Positions 1 to 9,126 of a stretch of DNA of 64,000 nt are shown here, piece after piece. The translations under genes and the position numbers were made by a program. How positions within the stretch are numbered: position 1 is the first letter of the stretch; every line of letters begins with the position of its first letter. The stretch lies in NCBI RefSeq assembly GCF_003236175.1, contig NZ_QKTW01000003.1:232298-296297 (forward strand), written 5' to 3'. The stretch comes from Taibaiella soli (lineage in GTDB: Bacteria; Bacteroidota; Bacteroidia; Chitinophagales; Chitinophagaceae). The notes under the pieces were generated by a model. It made no database searches. It was not told where the DNA came from and saw only the letters and a program-made list of their open reading frames with translations.

Positions 1-238
1 CACTGCTTACCCGAATCCTGTTTCAGGTAAACTGCATGTTGATGGAAACATCGGTAGCAAAAATGTGTCAATGCAAATCATCGGTATCACCGGTGTTCGT
101 CTATTCAATGCATCGGGCAACTGGCAATCGATGAATAAAGACATTGACATGAGTTCATTTGCTAATGGCGTTTACTATTTGTTGATCACAGATAACAACG
201 GTAACAAAATTGCTGCGAAGCAGATTGTGAAAAACTGA
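1..238 (+). CDS. C-terminal end of a T9SS-sorted secreted protein (5' truncated by window)
   Basis: Only the last 78 codons lie in the window, read in the frame starting at base 2 and ending at the TGA at 236-238. The residues show the type A T9SS C-terminal sorting domain: a YPNPVSG start, a beta-rich middle, a GVYYL motif and a basic end (KQIVKN). In Bacteroidota this domain directs export across the outer membrane by the type IX secretion system and is then cleaved. The function of the missing N-terminal part cannot be told. Confidence 0.85.
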   Translation, partial: TAYPNPVSGKLHVDGNIGSKNVSMQIIGITGVRLFNASGNWQSMNKDIDMSSFANGVYYLLITDNNGNKIAAKQIVKN

Positions 239-246
239 TGGAGCAT

Positions 247-270
247 AGAGACGTAGCATGCTACGTCTCT
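247..270. repeat. Perfect 24-bp palindrome
   Basis: Bases 247-258 (AGAGACGTAGCA) are followed immediately by their exact reverse complement. It lies 9 bases after the T9SS gene stop and could form a loop-less cruciform or a hairpin in the transcript. Two further hairpins follow within 90 bases. Confidence 0.7.
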
Positions 271-285
271 ACAAAATACAATAAC

Positions 286-312
286 GGTCGGACGACTTAG
301 CGTCGTCTGACC
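286..312. terminator. Hairpin of the GGTC-GACGAC repeat family
   Basis: An 11-bp stem (286-296 with 302-312, one G-T pair) and a 5-base loop. The same stem sequence recurs at 50697-50732 and 50867-50909, so this is a dispersed hairpin element. There is only a weak T tract, so terminator function is uncertain. Confidence 0.5.
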
Positions 313-330
313 ATTTTGCAAATAATATGG

Positions 331-360
331 AAAGGTTGTGCATTTTGCACAACCTTTTTT
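331..360 (+). terminator. Rho-independent terminator
   Basis: A perfect 11-bp stem AAAGGTTGTGC / GCACAACCTTT (331-341 with 347-357) with loop ATTTT is followed by further Ts. It is positioned to end the T9SS gene transcript and also lies 46 bases beyond the stop of the oppositely transcribed DUF937 gene. Confidence 0.8.
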
Positions 361-405
361 TGTTTGGTAACTCATAGCAGCCTTAAGCTTTAGGCTTTGA
401 GCCTG

Positions 406-1146
406 CTAAGGTTCCTGAGATTTCGGAACAGGCACAGTTTGCTGTGTGCTGCGCTGATTGCAACTTTTTGTAAAGTACCAGATGAATGTAATAATGATCA
501 GCAGGAAAACCATTGGTACGACCCAACCGGTGCTTTTTCTTGCGGTATGGTGGCGTACTGAATTATTATAAACTACCGGGCTGGGAGCTGTATCCTGTGT
601 TTCTGCGCTCATTGCGGTAGTGTCTCGAATGCCCAGCCCACCAACCAGATTAAATCCCGCAGGAACGGTCGCGAGCAAATCTTCTTTCTGTGTTTGAATC
701 ATATGGCCAAGATCCGCTGCAGACAATCCGTACTCGCGAATATGCAAACCGAGGATGCTTAGTGTTGTGATACCTGCAATGGTCAGCAGGGAAACAGCAG
801 ATGATTGCTGGATATTCGCGAAGCTGGAAAGCGCCTTAGCGATGCCAGCAAGCTTATCTCCAAAAAGACCCGTATCGAGTTCTGAAATACCGGGCAAATC
901 ACCGCCGGTAAGCAGGGTAGCCGGATTAGTTGCCGCGCCGCTGTCTGCCGCTTCTTTAGCCATATTATACACATCCATGCCACCTGCAACATTATCTGTT
1001 TTTTGGACGAGCCGGGTAAAAGCAGCGGATAAGGCTCCAGGCAGCGCCTGTTGAATACTGGCATCAGATTCCTCTAAAGCACCAGCGGCTTTCATAACGA
1101 AATCATCGCCAAAAGCATTTTTTACCTGTTCGAAAAGCGTAGTCAT
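406..1146 (-). CDS. DUF937 domain-containing membrane protein
   Basis: 246 residues. The N-terminal 150 residues are an Ala/Gly/Leu-rich helical region of the DUF937 type (start MTTLFEQVKNAFGDDFV), a family of unknown function. A short hydrophobic stretch lies around residues 116-134, a His/Asn linker follows, and a clear membrane helix sits at about 208-225, followed by a short Gln/Pro-rich tail. No signal peptide is visible, so it is probably a C-terminally anchored inner-membrane protein. It is monocistronic. Its upstream region is the 21-bp tandem array and the sucA terminator. Confidence 0.75.
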   Translation of the reverse strand: MTTLFEQVKNAFGDDFVMKAAGALEESDASIQQALPGALSAAFTRLVQKTDNVAGGMDVYNMAKEAADSGAATNPATLLTGGDLPGISELDTGLFGDKLAGIAKALSSFANIQQSSAVSLLTIAGITTLSILGLHIREYGLSAADLGHMIQTQKEDLLATVPAGFNLVGGLGIRDTTAMSAETQDTAPSPVVYNNSVRHHTARKSTGWVVPMVFLLIIITFIWYFTKSCNQRSTQQTVPVPKSQEP

Positions 1147-1266
1147 GGCGTTGGATTTTGATTTATGTTAAAAAAACACATAAATAATGCCAGCATCCAA
1201 CTTAGAGACTGCTTAGGGTCCTGTCCATTTTGCCGGATGTTGCCTTTCTCTCGTAAGAACAAGTAA

Positions 1267-1581
1267 ACTATTTGCATAAGGCCGTGTACTACTTATGTAG
1301 TGGATTGTACTACTAGCATAATGGATTGCACTACTTGCGTAAGGAAGTGCACTACTTGCATAATGGATTGTACTACTTGCGTAATGGAGTGCACTACTTG
1401 CGTATGTGAGTGCACTACTAGCATAATGGATTGTACTACTTGCGTAATGGAGTGCACTACTCGCGTATGTGAGTGTACTACTTGCATAAGTGATTGTACT
1501 ACTTGCGTAAGGAAGTGCACTACTTGCATAAAGCAGTGCACTATTTGCGTAAACGAATGCACTACTTGCGTACGTGCATGT
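1267..1581. repeat. 15-copy 21-bp tandem repeat (minisatellite)
   Basis: Fifteen head-to-tail units of exactly 21 bases start at 1267, 1288, 1309 and so on to 1561. Each begins ACTACTTGCGTA or ACTACTTGCATA and ends near GTGC/TTGT. Units differ at a few sites, mainly GCG/GCA and the TGGA/TGTG/AGGA segment. Because 21 is a multiple of 3 and stops are avoided, reading frames stay open on both strands (a Cys-Thr-Thr heptad on +, a Tyr-Ala-Ser-Ser heptad on -). Neither has an ATG with a ribosome binding site. It lies between the sucA terminator and the DUF937 start. Confidence 0.95.
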
Positions 1582-1617
1582 CTTATATAAGATAGCCAAA
1601 GCACTGCTTAAGGAACA

Positions 1618-1652
1618 TAAAAAAAGAGACTGCTTTTAAGACAGTCTCTTTT
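1618..1652 (-). terminator. sucA terminator
   Basis: Read on the minus strand, AGAGACTG (1649-1642) pairs with CAGTCTCT (1632-1625) across a 9-base loop and is followed by a run of seven Ts (1625-1619). It begins about 25 bases after the sucA stop: a typical strong intrinsic terminator. Confidence 0.9.
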
Positions 1653-1674
1653 ACATTCATATCGGAAATAGTTA

Positions 1675-4431
1675 TTAAAGCGTAAATGCTTTTTCAACCA
1701 GTTCGTTTTGTTCTTTAGTGTGCATTTTAGCAAAACCAGTAGCAGTTGAGGCGCTTGCCGGACGGCTGAGGTAGCTGATCGGGAAGTTTTCAAATGTTTG
1801 CGCCAGATAGCCCAGTGCACCCATGTTGCGTGGTTCTTCCTGCACCCACATCCATTCTGCTTTCTTGTATTTCGCGCGGATTGCTTCCAGTTGTTTAACC
1901 GGCAATGGATATAATTGCTCCAGACGAACAACAGCAACGTCTTCACGTTTGTCTGTCAGTTGTTTTTCGCTCAGGTCAAAATACATTTTACCAGTACACA
2001 GCAATACGCGTTTTACTTTGCTCGCTGTTTTTACATTCGGATCATCAATCACTTCCTGGAAACCGCCTTTTGTCAGTTCTTCAATGGTAGAATAAGAACG
2101 TGCGTGACGAAGGTTCGCTTTCGGAGCAAAGTTTACCAATGGTTTGCGGAACTGCCATGCCATCTGACGACGCAGTGCGTGGAAGAAGTTGGCCGCAGTT
2201 GTGATGTTGGTGATCACCATATTGTTTTCCGCACACATTTGCAGGAAACGTTCCAGACGAGCGCTGGAGTGTTCTGGTCCACCGCCTTCATAACCGTGCG
2301 GCAGCAGCATTACCAGACCATTCTGCGTTGTCCATTTTTGTTCACCGCTAGAGATGTATTGGTCAATTACTGTTTGTGCACCATTTGCAAAGTCACCGTA
2401 TTGCGCTTCCCAGATAACCAGGTTATTTGGATTCGCCATGCCATAACCGTATTCAAAGCCAAGTACTGCAAATTCACTCAGCAGTGAGTTGTAGATATGA
2501 AAAGTACCTTGTTTTTCTTGCAGAGCACTCAGACGGTTGTAAGACTTGTTGGTTGCTTCGTCATAAATCACCGCGTGACGGTGAGAGAACGTACCGCGTT
2601 TCACATCTTCACCACTCAGACGTACATCGTGGTTTTCCGTGAGCAGGCTCGCATAAGCCATCAATTCGCCGGTAGCCCAGTCTACTTTACCTTCTGTTTC
2701 AAACAGCTTGATTTTATCCTGCAGCAGTTTTTCAACTTTACGCAGTGGTTTAAAACCTTCAGGCCATTTCATCAGCGCAGGCACCAGACGTTTTACATCT
2801 GCTTCGGAGATGCCGGTTGCAGGTGACTGATCGAAATCCTCGGCAGTTGCTTTACGCAGTTGCTGCCACCAGAGTTCCGGTTTCTGATAAGTATAAGGAA
2901 GCGGTTTTTGTTTTACTTCGTCCAGACGTTGTTGCAGATCATCCCAGAAACGTTTTTCCATTTCTTTCGCGAGGTCTTGCGCATCAGCTTCACCATTTTT
3001 CAGGAGGAACTGCGTGTACATTTCGCGTGGATTCGCGTGCTTGTCGATCAGTGCGTACAGCTGTGGCTGTGTGAATTTAGGTTCATCGCCTTCGTTGTGA
3101 CCGTAACGACGGTAACAAACCATATCGATGAAAATATCTTCGTTGAATTCCTGACGGTAAGCAACGGCCAGTTCACACACTTTCACCACCATTTCAGGAT
3201 CGTCGCCATTCACATGGAATACCGGCGCCTGCACCATTGATGCGATAGACGTACAGTAATCTGCAGAACGTGCATCGTCAAAATCAGTTGTGAAACCGAT
3301 CTGGTTATTGATCACAAAGTGGATGGTACCGCCGGTGAAATAACCTTCGAGTTTGCTCATTTGCAGCAATTCGTAGATCACACCCTGACCGGCAACCGCA
3401 GCGTCACCATGAATCAGGATCGGTAGTACGCGGTGGTATTCTTTGTTGTATAAAATATCAGCTTTAGCGCGGGCAAAACCTGTTACGACCGGATCTACCA
3501 CTTCAAGGTGAGAAGGGTTTGGCATCAGTTGCAGGTTAATTTCCTTGCCGCTTGGTGTTTTTACGTTTGAATTGAAACCGAGGTGATATTTTACGTCGCC
3601 AGAGCCCATCGTCATATCTGCAGGCATTACACCTTCAAATTCTGCGAAGATCTGTTCGTAAGTTTTACCCATGGTATTAGCCAGGATATTGAGACGGCCA
3701 CGGTGTGCCATACCAATATTCACTTCTTTCACATCAGCAGCTGCAGCAGCGTTGATGATGGCGTCCAGACCCGGAATAGTGCTTTCGCCACCATCCAGAC
3801 CGAAACGTTTCTGGCCGATATATTTTGTGTGCAGGAATTTTTCGAAGATCACACCGTCGTTGATCTTTTGAAGAATGCGTTTGCGTTGTTCGATAGATGG
3901 TTTGCGTTCCATCATCGCTTCGAAATTCTTCTCTACCCACTGGCATTTTTCGCGGTCGTTGATATAAGTGTATTCAACGCCTACGTTGCCTGTATAATAT
4001 TTTTGGAGACGGGCTATGATATCGCTCAGCTTTGCTTTACCAAGGCCGATGAAGCTACCCGCATTAAATTCTGTTTTGAGATCTGCATCGCTCAGGTTAA
4101 AATCCTGCAGTGCGAGATGCGGATGACGGTCTTTTCTTGGACGGATGGGATTGGTAGTGGCTTCCAGATGGCCTTTTTTACGATAAGCGCGAATCAGGTT
4201 GTACACGCTGAATTCTTTGGCCAATTGCTCATTGCTCACCGGAGTTTTATCTGTAGCAGCAGACGTCTGGCCATTAGAACCGTTTGAAGGAGATTTTGCA
4301 TAAGCGAAATCAAAGCCTTCAAAAAATTTTCTCCACTCAGGATCAACAGCTGCAGGGTCTTTTACATAATCACTGTACAGCGACTCGATGTATGCTGGAT
4401 GGGAGCCCATCACGTACGAAAAGTCTTGCAT
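1675..4431 (-). CDS. sucA: 2-oxoglutarate dehydrogenase E1 component
   Basis: 918 residues from the ATG at 4431. An in-frame start at 4476 would add 15 residues that do not resemble the family. This is the thiamine-diphosphate decarboxylase of the TCA-cycle 2-oxoglutarate dehydrogenase complex. It has the N-terminal E2-binding peptide (SYIESLYSDYV-like followed by DPEWRKFFEGF), the MAHRGRLN motif near residue 240, HGDAAVAGQG near 340, NNQIGFTT, and LLPHGYEGGGPEHSSAR in the C-terminal transketolase-like half. Length matches family size. The E2 gene (sucB/odhB) often follows sucA, but here an immediate terminator and the 21-bp array follow, so E2 must be elsewhere. Confidence 0.95.
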   Translation of the reverse strand: MQDFSYVMGSHPAYIESLYSDYVKDPAAVDPEWRKFFEGFDFAYAKSPSNGSNGQTSAATDKTPVSNEQLAKEFSVYNLIRAYRKKGHLEATTNPIRPRKDRHPHLALQDFNLSDADLKTEFNAGSFIGLGKAKLSDIIARLQKYYTGNVGVEYTYINDREKCQWVEKNFEAMMERKPSIEQRKRILQKINDGVIFEKFLHTKYIGQKRFGLDGGESTIPGLDAIINAAAAADVKEVNIGMAHRGRLNILANTMGKTYEQIFAEFEGVMPADMTMGSGDVKYHLGFNSNVKTPSGKEINLQLMPNPSHLEVVDPVVTGFARAKADILYNKEYHRVLPILIHGDAAVAGQGVIYELLQMSKLEGYFTGGTIHFVINNQIGFTTDFDDARSADYCTSIASMVQAPVFHVNGDDPEMVVKVCELAVAYRQEFNEDIFIDMVCYRRYGHNEGDEPKFTQPQLYALIDKHANPREMYTQFLLKNGEADAQDLAKEMEKRFWDDLQQRLDEVKQKPLPYTYQKPELWWQQLRKATAEDFDQSPATGISEADVKRLVPALMKWPEGFKPLRKVEKLLQDKIKLFETEGKVDWATGELMAYASLLTENHDVRLSGEDVKRGTFSHRHAVIYDEATNKSYNRLSALQEKQGTFHIYNSLLSEFAVLGFEYGYGMANPNNLVIWEAQYGDFANGAQTVIDQYISSGEQKWTTQNGLVMLLPHGYEGGGPEHSSARLERFLQMCAENNMVITNITTAANFFHALRRQMAWQFRKPLVNFAPKANLRHARSYSTIEELTKGGFQEVIDDPNVKTASKVKRVLLCTGKMYFDLSEKQLTDKREDVAVVRLEQLYPLPVKQLEAIRAKYKKAEWMWVQEEPRNMGALGYLAQTFENFPISYLSRPASASTATGFAKMHTKEQNELVEKAFTL

Positions 4432-4709
4432 TTTCAAGTATTTATTGCTGGTTATTTTAAGTTGAATATACACCAATCGCTCACACCGGAGGTATGACGC
4501 CTCGCAAAGTTAATAGCTATTTATCAAAGAAAGGAGGGTAATTGATGAATGTGTTAAATGGTTAAAGAGTTAATGTGTTCAATATGTGGAATGTGATTAA
4601 TGCGTTTTCTATGGACAATGGATAATTCCCCGCGTTTGAAACTGACAACTCACCACTCAGTACTCATATATCCGTCGCGCTGGGACGTCCCTTCGGGGGA
4701 TGGGGGTAT

Positions 4710-6719
4710 TTAATTTATAAGTGTCCAGGTAAAACCAAATCTGATCATCGCGTTTTGCGCGGCATAACCCGGTGCAATAATGATATTGCGGGAGAAAATC
4801 TGGTTAAGCTGATCGCCCATTACATAAGCGCGGAAACGCTTTACCTTAAAGTTGAAGTACAACGATATGGCCGGGATATTGCTCACAGAATAACTGCTCT
4901 GATAGTAAAAACGGTTAAAGAAAGGCGAATAGCCATCCGCATCATATCTGGTATGGTATTCCACCATAATGCCCGTCGCTGCTCTCAGTGCGTTCTTAAA
5001 TAATGTTCCTTCCACACCAAATTGATGGCGGCCTAAAAGTGCGGGAACATGTACAGGTGCGCTACCAGTTACCTGCTGGTAGACCAATTCGTTGTCGAGC
5101 ACGAGTATATTCCAGCGAAATACTTTACGCACCCATATTTCAGTGAGGTTAAAAGGAGATGCATACTGCGTTGGACGTTGTGCTTCATTCAGGTAAATGT
5201 AATTACCGATAATATAGTTACGGACGCCCGCCGAGAAACGGAATTTCGGGCTGGATAAACTAGCGTAAAGCTGCGTAATGCTTTCTTTATCAAACGAAGT
5301 AAGCAGGGTGTCGAATTTCGTTTGATGAATTGTGTAATTGTACGGCGCGTTTGCCAGTTGCTGCTGGAAACCAATGGTTATGTTGCCCCAGTTGCCGCCG
5401 AGGTTTTTGCCGACATTCGCCGCCAGGTTAAAATTGCCGGCCGCATCGCCGGTTACAAAAAACTGAGTATTGGCTTCGTATTGCCATTGACCTGGCTGTA
5501 ACGCTTCTTTTTTAATGCTTCCTGTAAGGTAATTGCTGATAATGCTGAGGGAGCTGGTACCCACTGCATAGTTAGTTTCGAAGTTATCAATGCGGTTACC
5601 TGCGCCCAGCGAGAAAATCAGCGGATTGCTTTCTTTTCCTGCGAAACCATTGAGTGTAAGCGCATTTTCAAATTTCATCCATTTCTGCTCCATAAACACG
5701 GAGTCGTTAGGCGCAATATATTGGTCGGTAAACAATGATGTATATCGTGCTGAATCCGGGCGAAGGTCTTTGTACTCGTATTTTTCGCTGGTCAGCTGCA
5801 TACGGTGGCCAATGCTGAATCTTGGTTTCAGTTTCAGATAATATTGTGAAGAATCCTGGTTATACAAAGTATCTGTACGACCAAATGTGTAAGCATGGTT
5901 CAGCAAAAAGCCCCAGTCGCGGAATTTTGTAGTAACCGAAGAACGGGTAGCGCTGTAAGCATCGTTCTGAAAGGCCACGGGAATAGTCGCACGGTTGCTG
6001 TAGTCGCTGCGTGTCAGGAATGAATCAGAAACCATACCGCCGTTTTCGTCCTGCTGTTCCTTATTATATACAATTGAACCAAACAGTTCGTAGTTCTGTT
6101 TTTTGCTTTGATAATGCGTTGAAAGGCTCGCGTTATCGTCATTTACCCGCTGTATTTTGTAATACCCCGGTGAATATGTTTTGCGATATTGCGCTGCAAC
6201 GTTCCAGTTGGGCTTGATATTGTCTGCAACGGCAATACGCGTCATTTGTTCGAGTTTGCTGCCCAGCTGATAAGTAAATTCAGAATATGGCTTGGTGGTG
6301 TTGTAAAAATAGAGACTGTCCAGGCGAAAGCGGTAGACGTCGAAAGTGTGGTAACCCAATGATGGACCTGCAATACTAGTCGGCGTAAACATCAGGCTGC
6401 GCGACGGGCTGCCGGAGTTGCCGAGATCGCGGTTCCAAGGCTGGGAAAACGGTCTGCGGGCAAAAGTGTGCAGCGTTGTGTCCGGGTAATAATCTTTCAG
6501 AGAATATTGTGTGCGGAATGTGGTATTGGCCACTTCGTCATGCCAGGAATTGGTATTGGTTTTGCTGGTGGTATCGCGTTGTGGTGCGTTACTCAGCGTG
6601 ACCGGGGAGCCCGGAGGCGTACTGCTGAATTGAGCCAAAACAGTATTGCTGTCAGCTAAAAACAGGGAGATAAAACAAACAATATATAAAAAGGCCGCCG
6701 GCGGTCTATTTTGTAGCAA
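4710..6719 (-). CDS. Putative outer-membrane porin (Porin_10 type)
   Basis: 669 residues. A hydrophobic signal peptide ends near ...NTVLAQ (residue 30), then a polar, aromatic-rich protein of alternating beta pattern, as expected of a large outer-membrane barrel. The last strand ends MIRFGFTWTLIN, with an aromatic near the C-terminus. It resembles the Bacteroidota 'putative porin' family. The only sensible start is a TTG at 6719-6717, because no ATG precedes the signal peptide. It lies 3 bases after the stop of the upstream secreted-protein gene, indicating translational coupling. The substrate is unknown. Confidence 0.75.
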   Translation of the reverse strand: MLQNRPPAAFLYIVCFISLFLADSNTVLAQFSSTPPGSPVTLSNAPQRDTTSKTNTNSWHDEVANTTFRTQYSLKDYYPDTTLHTFARRPFSQPWNRDLGNSGSPSRSLMFTPTSIAGPSLGYHTFDVYRFRLDSLYFYNTTKPYSEFTYQLGSKLEQMTRIAVADNIKPNWNVAAQYRKTYSPGYYKIQRVNDDNASLSTHYQSKKQNYELFGSIVYNKEQQDENGGMVSDSFLTRSDYSNRATIPVAFQNDAYSATRSSVTTKFRDWGFLLNHAYTFGRTDTLYNQDSSQYYLKLKPRFSIGHRMQLTSEKYEYKDLRPDSARYTSLFTDQYIAPNDSVFMEQKWMKFENALTLNGFAGKESNPLIFSLGAGNRIDNFETNYAVGTSSLSIISNYLTGSIKKEALQPGQWQYEANTQFFVTGDAAGNFNLAANVGKNLGGNWGNITIGFQQQLANAPYNYTIHQTKFDTLLTSFDKESITQLYASLSSPKFRFSAGVRNYIIGNYIYLNEAQRPTQYASPFNLTEIWVRKVFRWNILVLDNELVYQQVTGSAPVHVPALLGRHQFGVEGTLFKNALRAATGIMVEYHTRYDADGYSPFFNRFYYQSSYSVSNIPAISLYFNFKVKRFRAYVMGDQLNQIFSRNIIIAPGYAAQNAMIRFGFTWTLIN

Positions 6720-6722
6720 TGG

Positions 6723-8093
6723 TTACAATTTTGTGAATTTGCTGATGTGCGACTGGCTGCCTGTGGAGATCTTTACAAAGTAAGTTCCTTTAGCCCAGTT
6801 GCCGGGCAAAGTTAATTGAATCGGTTGATAGGCGTAGTCTGCTGCCGGAAACCGCTGGCTGAAAATTCTTTTTCCACCAATATCGTAAATATTAATGTCC
6901 ACATTTTCGGCGTTTTCGGCTGATGGAAAACTCACAAAAAGCTTGTCTGTGGCGGGATTGGGGTATACAGAAAAAGCTGCATTCTGTTGTTGGGGCCAAC
7001 CGGTTGCATCGTGCACATCCAGAATATAAAGTCCGGTTTGCATGTCACTGACCACTACACGACCCGAAGGGAAAAACGGATAGCATCCCCAGGCACCGCC
7101 AAAACCGCTGAAAGATGGGCCGGGATAAGTGTCGTAAAAACCTACTTGTTTGGGCGTATCCGGGTTGGAAATATCATAAATCTGAAGTCCGTCGAAATAA
7201 TACGCGACAAAAGCCAATTTGCCGATCAGGTAAGGGATGTGTGGAATACAAGTCTGGTCGCCAGGCCGTGGTGAAAAAGTACCGATCACATGAGCGTTTA
7301 CCACATCACTGACGTCAATAATTTTTACCGGCATACCAAAAGTTTCGTCCGTCATTACGCCGATTCCGTCACGTTCTACCCAACTGGAATGATTAAAGCC
7401 TTGATAAGGATAAAATGACATATCGCCGATCTTCCGGGAATTGCCGGGTTGTGTAAAATCCACAATTTCATAGCCATAATAAGAAGCGCTGCAATAAGCG
7501 GTGTCATTGCGCACAAACATATCATGGATATTATCCTTGCTTCTGTAGCGATCCCGCAAAACAGGGTTTGCCGGATTTGAGATGTCGTACACCCGCATCT
7601 GATCTACCGAAGTGTAAGATTTAGCGGTGCCGGCGTATAGCGTTGCATTTACCGTATCAATGGCGATTTTATTACAACCCATGAAATCGTAGGGAGAAGA
7701 TTCATACACAAGATGCAAAGAATCGGGCAGGTAATTGAGATCGAAAATCTGCAAAGTGCTCACGCCTTCGTTGCAAACTGCGTAGAGATAATGTTTGTAA
7801 ACTTTATAGTCGCGGTGAATGATAGTTGGGCCCGCTGCGCGTCCCGGATAGAAGGCCACTTGTTTACATTGGTCAATATCGATAATGTGTGCTCCTTCTG
7901 TAGAGCCAATCACGGCATATTCCTTTCCTTTTAATACAAATCCCCAGACATCGTTATAACGCTGACCAGCCATATTGATCCGGATATGACCTGTATCATT
8001 CCAGTTGCCCAGCAATTTTACATTCAGTGACTGCTGTGCGGAAGAACTTTGACAAACAAATAAGTATAAAAATATTATGAGCAGAAGGCGCAT
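6723..8093 (-). CDS. Choice-of-anchor B family secreted protein with LVIVD-type repeats and T9SS domain
   Basis: 456 residues. A signal peptide (about residues 1-19, ending SSSAQ) is followed by repeated beta-propeller-like units of the kind 'VYDISNPANPV' and 'IYDISNPDTPKQVG', each reporting an LVIVD-like blade. The C-terminus is a type A T9SS sorting domain (SVYPNPATDKLFVSFP, then GTYFVKIS). It is therefore probably an exported, surface-attached or released protein of unknown ligand. It is the first gene of a two-gene operon with the porin. Confidence 0.8.
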   Translation of the reverse strand: MRLLLIIFLYLFVCQSSSAQQSLNVKLLGNWNDTGHIRINMAGQRYNDVWGFVLKGKEYAVIGSTEGAHIIDIDQCKQVAFYPGRAAGPTIIHRDYKVYKHYLYAVCNEGVSTLQIFDLNYLPDSLHLVYESSPYDFMGCNKIAIDTVNATLYAGTAKSYTSVDQMRVYDISNPANPVLRDRYRSKDNIHDMFVRNDTAYCSASYYGYEIVDFTQPGNSRKIGDMSFYPYQGFNHSSWVERDGIGVMTDETFGMPVKIIDVSDVVNAHVIGTFSPRPGDQTCIPHIPYLIGKLAFVAYYFDGLQIYDISNPDTPKQVGFYDTYPGPSFSGFGGAWGCYPFFPSGRVVVSDMQTGLYILDVHDATGWPQQQNAAFSVYPNPATDKLFVSFPSAENAENVDINIYDIGGKRIFSQRFPAADYAYQPIQLTLPGNWAKGTYFVKISTGSQSHISKFTKL

Positions 8094-8121
8094 TCCTAAA
8101 AGTACGGAATTCGTAATTCAC

Positions 8122-8360
8122 CCCCAACCCCTAAAGGGGAGTCTCAGCGTGAGCATTTTTTATGTAGGACGGTTAAATCTATGTCAGATATGGTTTTCGG
8201 ATGTGATTAGAATTCGATTAGAACCTGCGCTGCCGCCGTGAGACTTCGGCTTAGTTTAGTATGATTTTGCGTCTTGGCTTTTATGCGTACTGTTCAGAGC
8301 AGACCGTAAGGAGGGGGGAAACATACTTGTGTTGAGACTCCCCTTTAGGGGTTAGGGGTA
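8122..8360. repeat. 27-bp inverted repeat of the CCCCTAAAGGGG family flanking about 180 bp
   Basis: AACCCCTAAAGGGGAGTCTC at about 8126-8150 recurs inverted at about 8332-8358 with one mismatch over 27 bases. The 180 bases between contain no coding sequence that I recognise. The arms belong to a dispersed family also seen at 16148-16340 and 46641-46672. This region (8094-8447) holds nothing else I can name. Confidence 0.75.
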
Positions 8361-8447
8361 TCGTCGCAATTCACCCATCCTTTGTCTGCTTCACACCCGA
8401 TTTGCTAAAACAGTCATACCTATCTTTGGTTTATTAAACTAAAAACT

Positions 8448-8924
8448 ATGCGAACTAAGATCACGCCATTTTTACTGTTCAATACAGAAGCCGGAGAAGC
8501 AGCTGAATTCTACGTTTCCGTTTTCAAAGGCAAGATGCTCGAAGTCAAAAAATATCCGGAGAACTCACCAATGATGGCTGGTACTGTGATGACTGCCAGC
8601 TTCGAAATCTTTGGGATGAATATGGTAGCCCTCAACTGGGGTCAGGAAGCTAAATACACAGAATCCATTTCCTTTGCCATTGAACCAGACACACAGGAAG
8701 AAGTCGATTATTACTGGAATGCATTAATTGCCGACGGCGGAAGTGAAGGGCCATGCGGCTGGTTGAAAGATAAATACGGCGTATCCTGGCAAGTAGCTCC
8801 GGAACCATTGCTTCGCATGATGAATGACAAAGATTCTAAGAAGTCAATGGCGGTAATGCAGGCGATGATGAAAATGAAAAAGATTGTAATTGCAGATTTG
8901 CAGGCGGCGTACGATAACGCTTAA
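8448..8924 (+). CDS. VOC family protein (PhnB / 3-dmu-9 3-mt type)
   Basis: 158 residues with the vicinal-oxygen-chelate fold signature of the PhnB-like subfamily: ITPFLLFNTEAGEAAEFYVSVF at the start, a central beta-alpha-beta repeat, and GPCGWLKDKYGVSWQVAP near residues 103-120. Proteins of this group are often annotated as 3-demethylubiquinone-9 3-methyltransferase, but that activity is not established for them. No signal peptide. Convergent with the nucleoside phosphorylase gene, with a shared terminator. Confidence 0.85.
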   Translation: MRTKITPFLLFNTEAGEAAEFYVSVFKGKMLEVKKYPENSPMMAGTVMTASFEIFGMNMVALNWGQEAKYTESISFAIEPDTQEEVDYYWNALIADGGSEGPCGWLKDKYGVSWQVAPEPLLRMMNDKDSKKSMAVMQAMMKMKKIVIADLQAAYDNA

Positions 8925-9061
8925 TCACTGGCGCGAGAGTTCCGAAGGACTCTCGTGTCTATAAAATCTCCCAGTCTCCCGACTGGTATCTAGAATACGT
9001 GAAGCAGTCAGAAGACTGCTTGGATAACACGTCACGAGAGCGCTGCGCTAACGCTTGCGCC

Positions 9062-9097
9062 AGAAAAGAAGGGCTTCGTAAGAAGCCCTTCTTTTCT
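9062..9097. terminator. Bidirectional terminator between VOC gene and punA
   Basis: A perfect 15-bp stem AGAAAAGAAGGGCTT / AAGCCCTTCTTTTCT (9062-9076 with 9083-9097) with a 6-base loop. The A-rich and T-rich edges allow it to work for both convergent genes. Confidence 0.85.
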
Positions 9098-9126
9098 ATA
9101 TAATATTACGTTGCAACCCCTCGAAC

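Noticed and set aside
1267-1581. CRISPR array
   Set aside because: Units are contiguous with no spacers, 21 bases long, and there are no cas genes in the window.
1213-1604. Long open frames on both strands through the 21-bp array, encoding YASS or CTTC heptad proteins
   Set aside because: They arise because the repeat length is a multiple of three and lacks stops. Starts are TTG/GTG or internal to the repeat, without ribosome binding sites, and the array lies between a terminator and a promoter.
3583-4287. 234-residue open frame antisense to sucA
   Set aside because: Shadow of a long conserved gene; no start context and no recognisable motif.
8448-8924. True 3-demethylubiquinone-9 3-methyltransferase
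   Set aside because: The name is an inherited label for PhnB-like VOC proteins; no methyltransferase fold is present.
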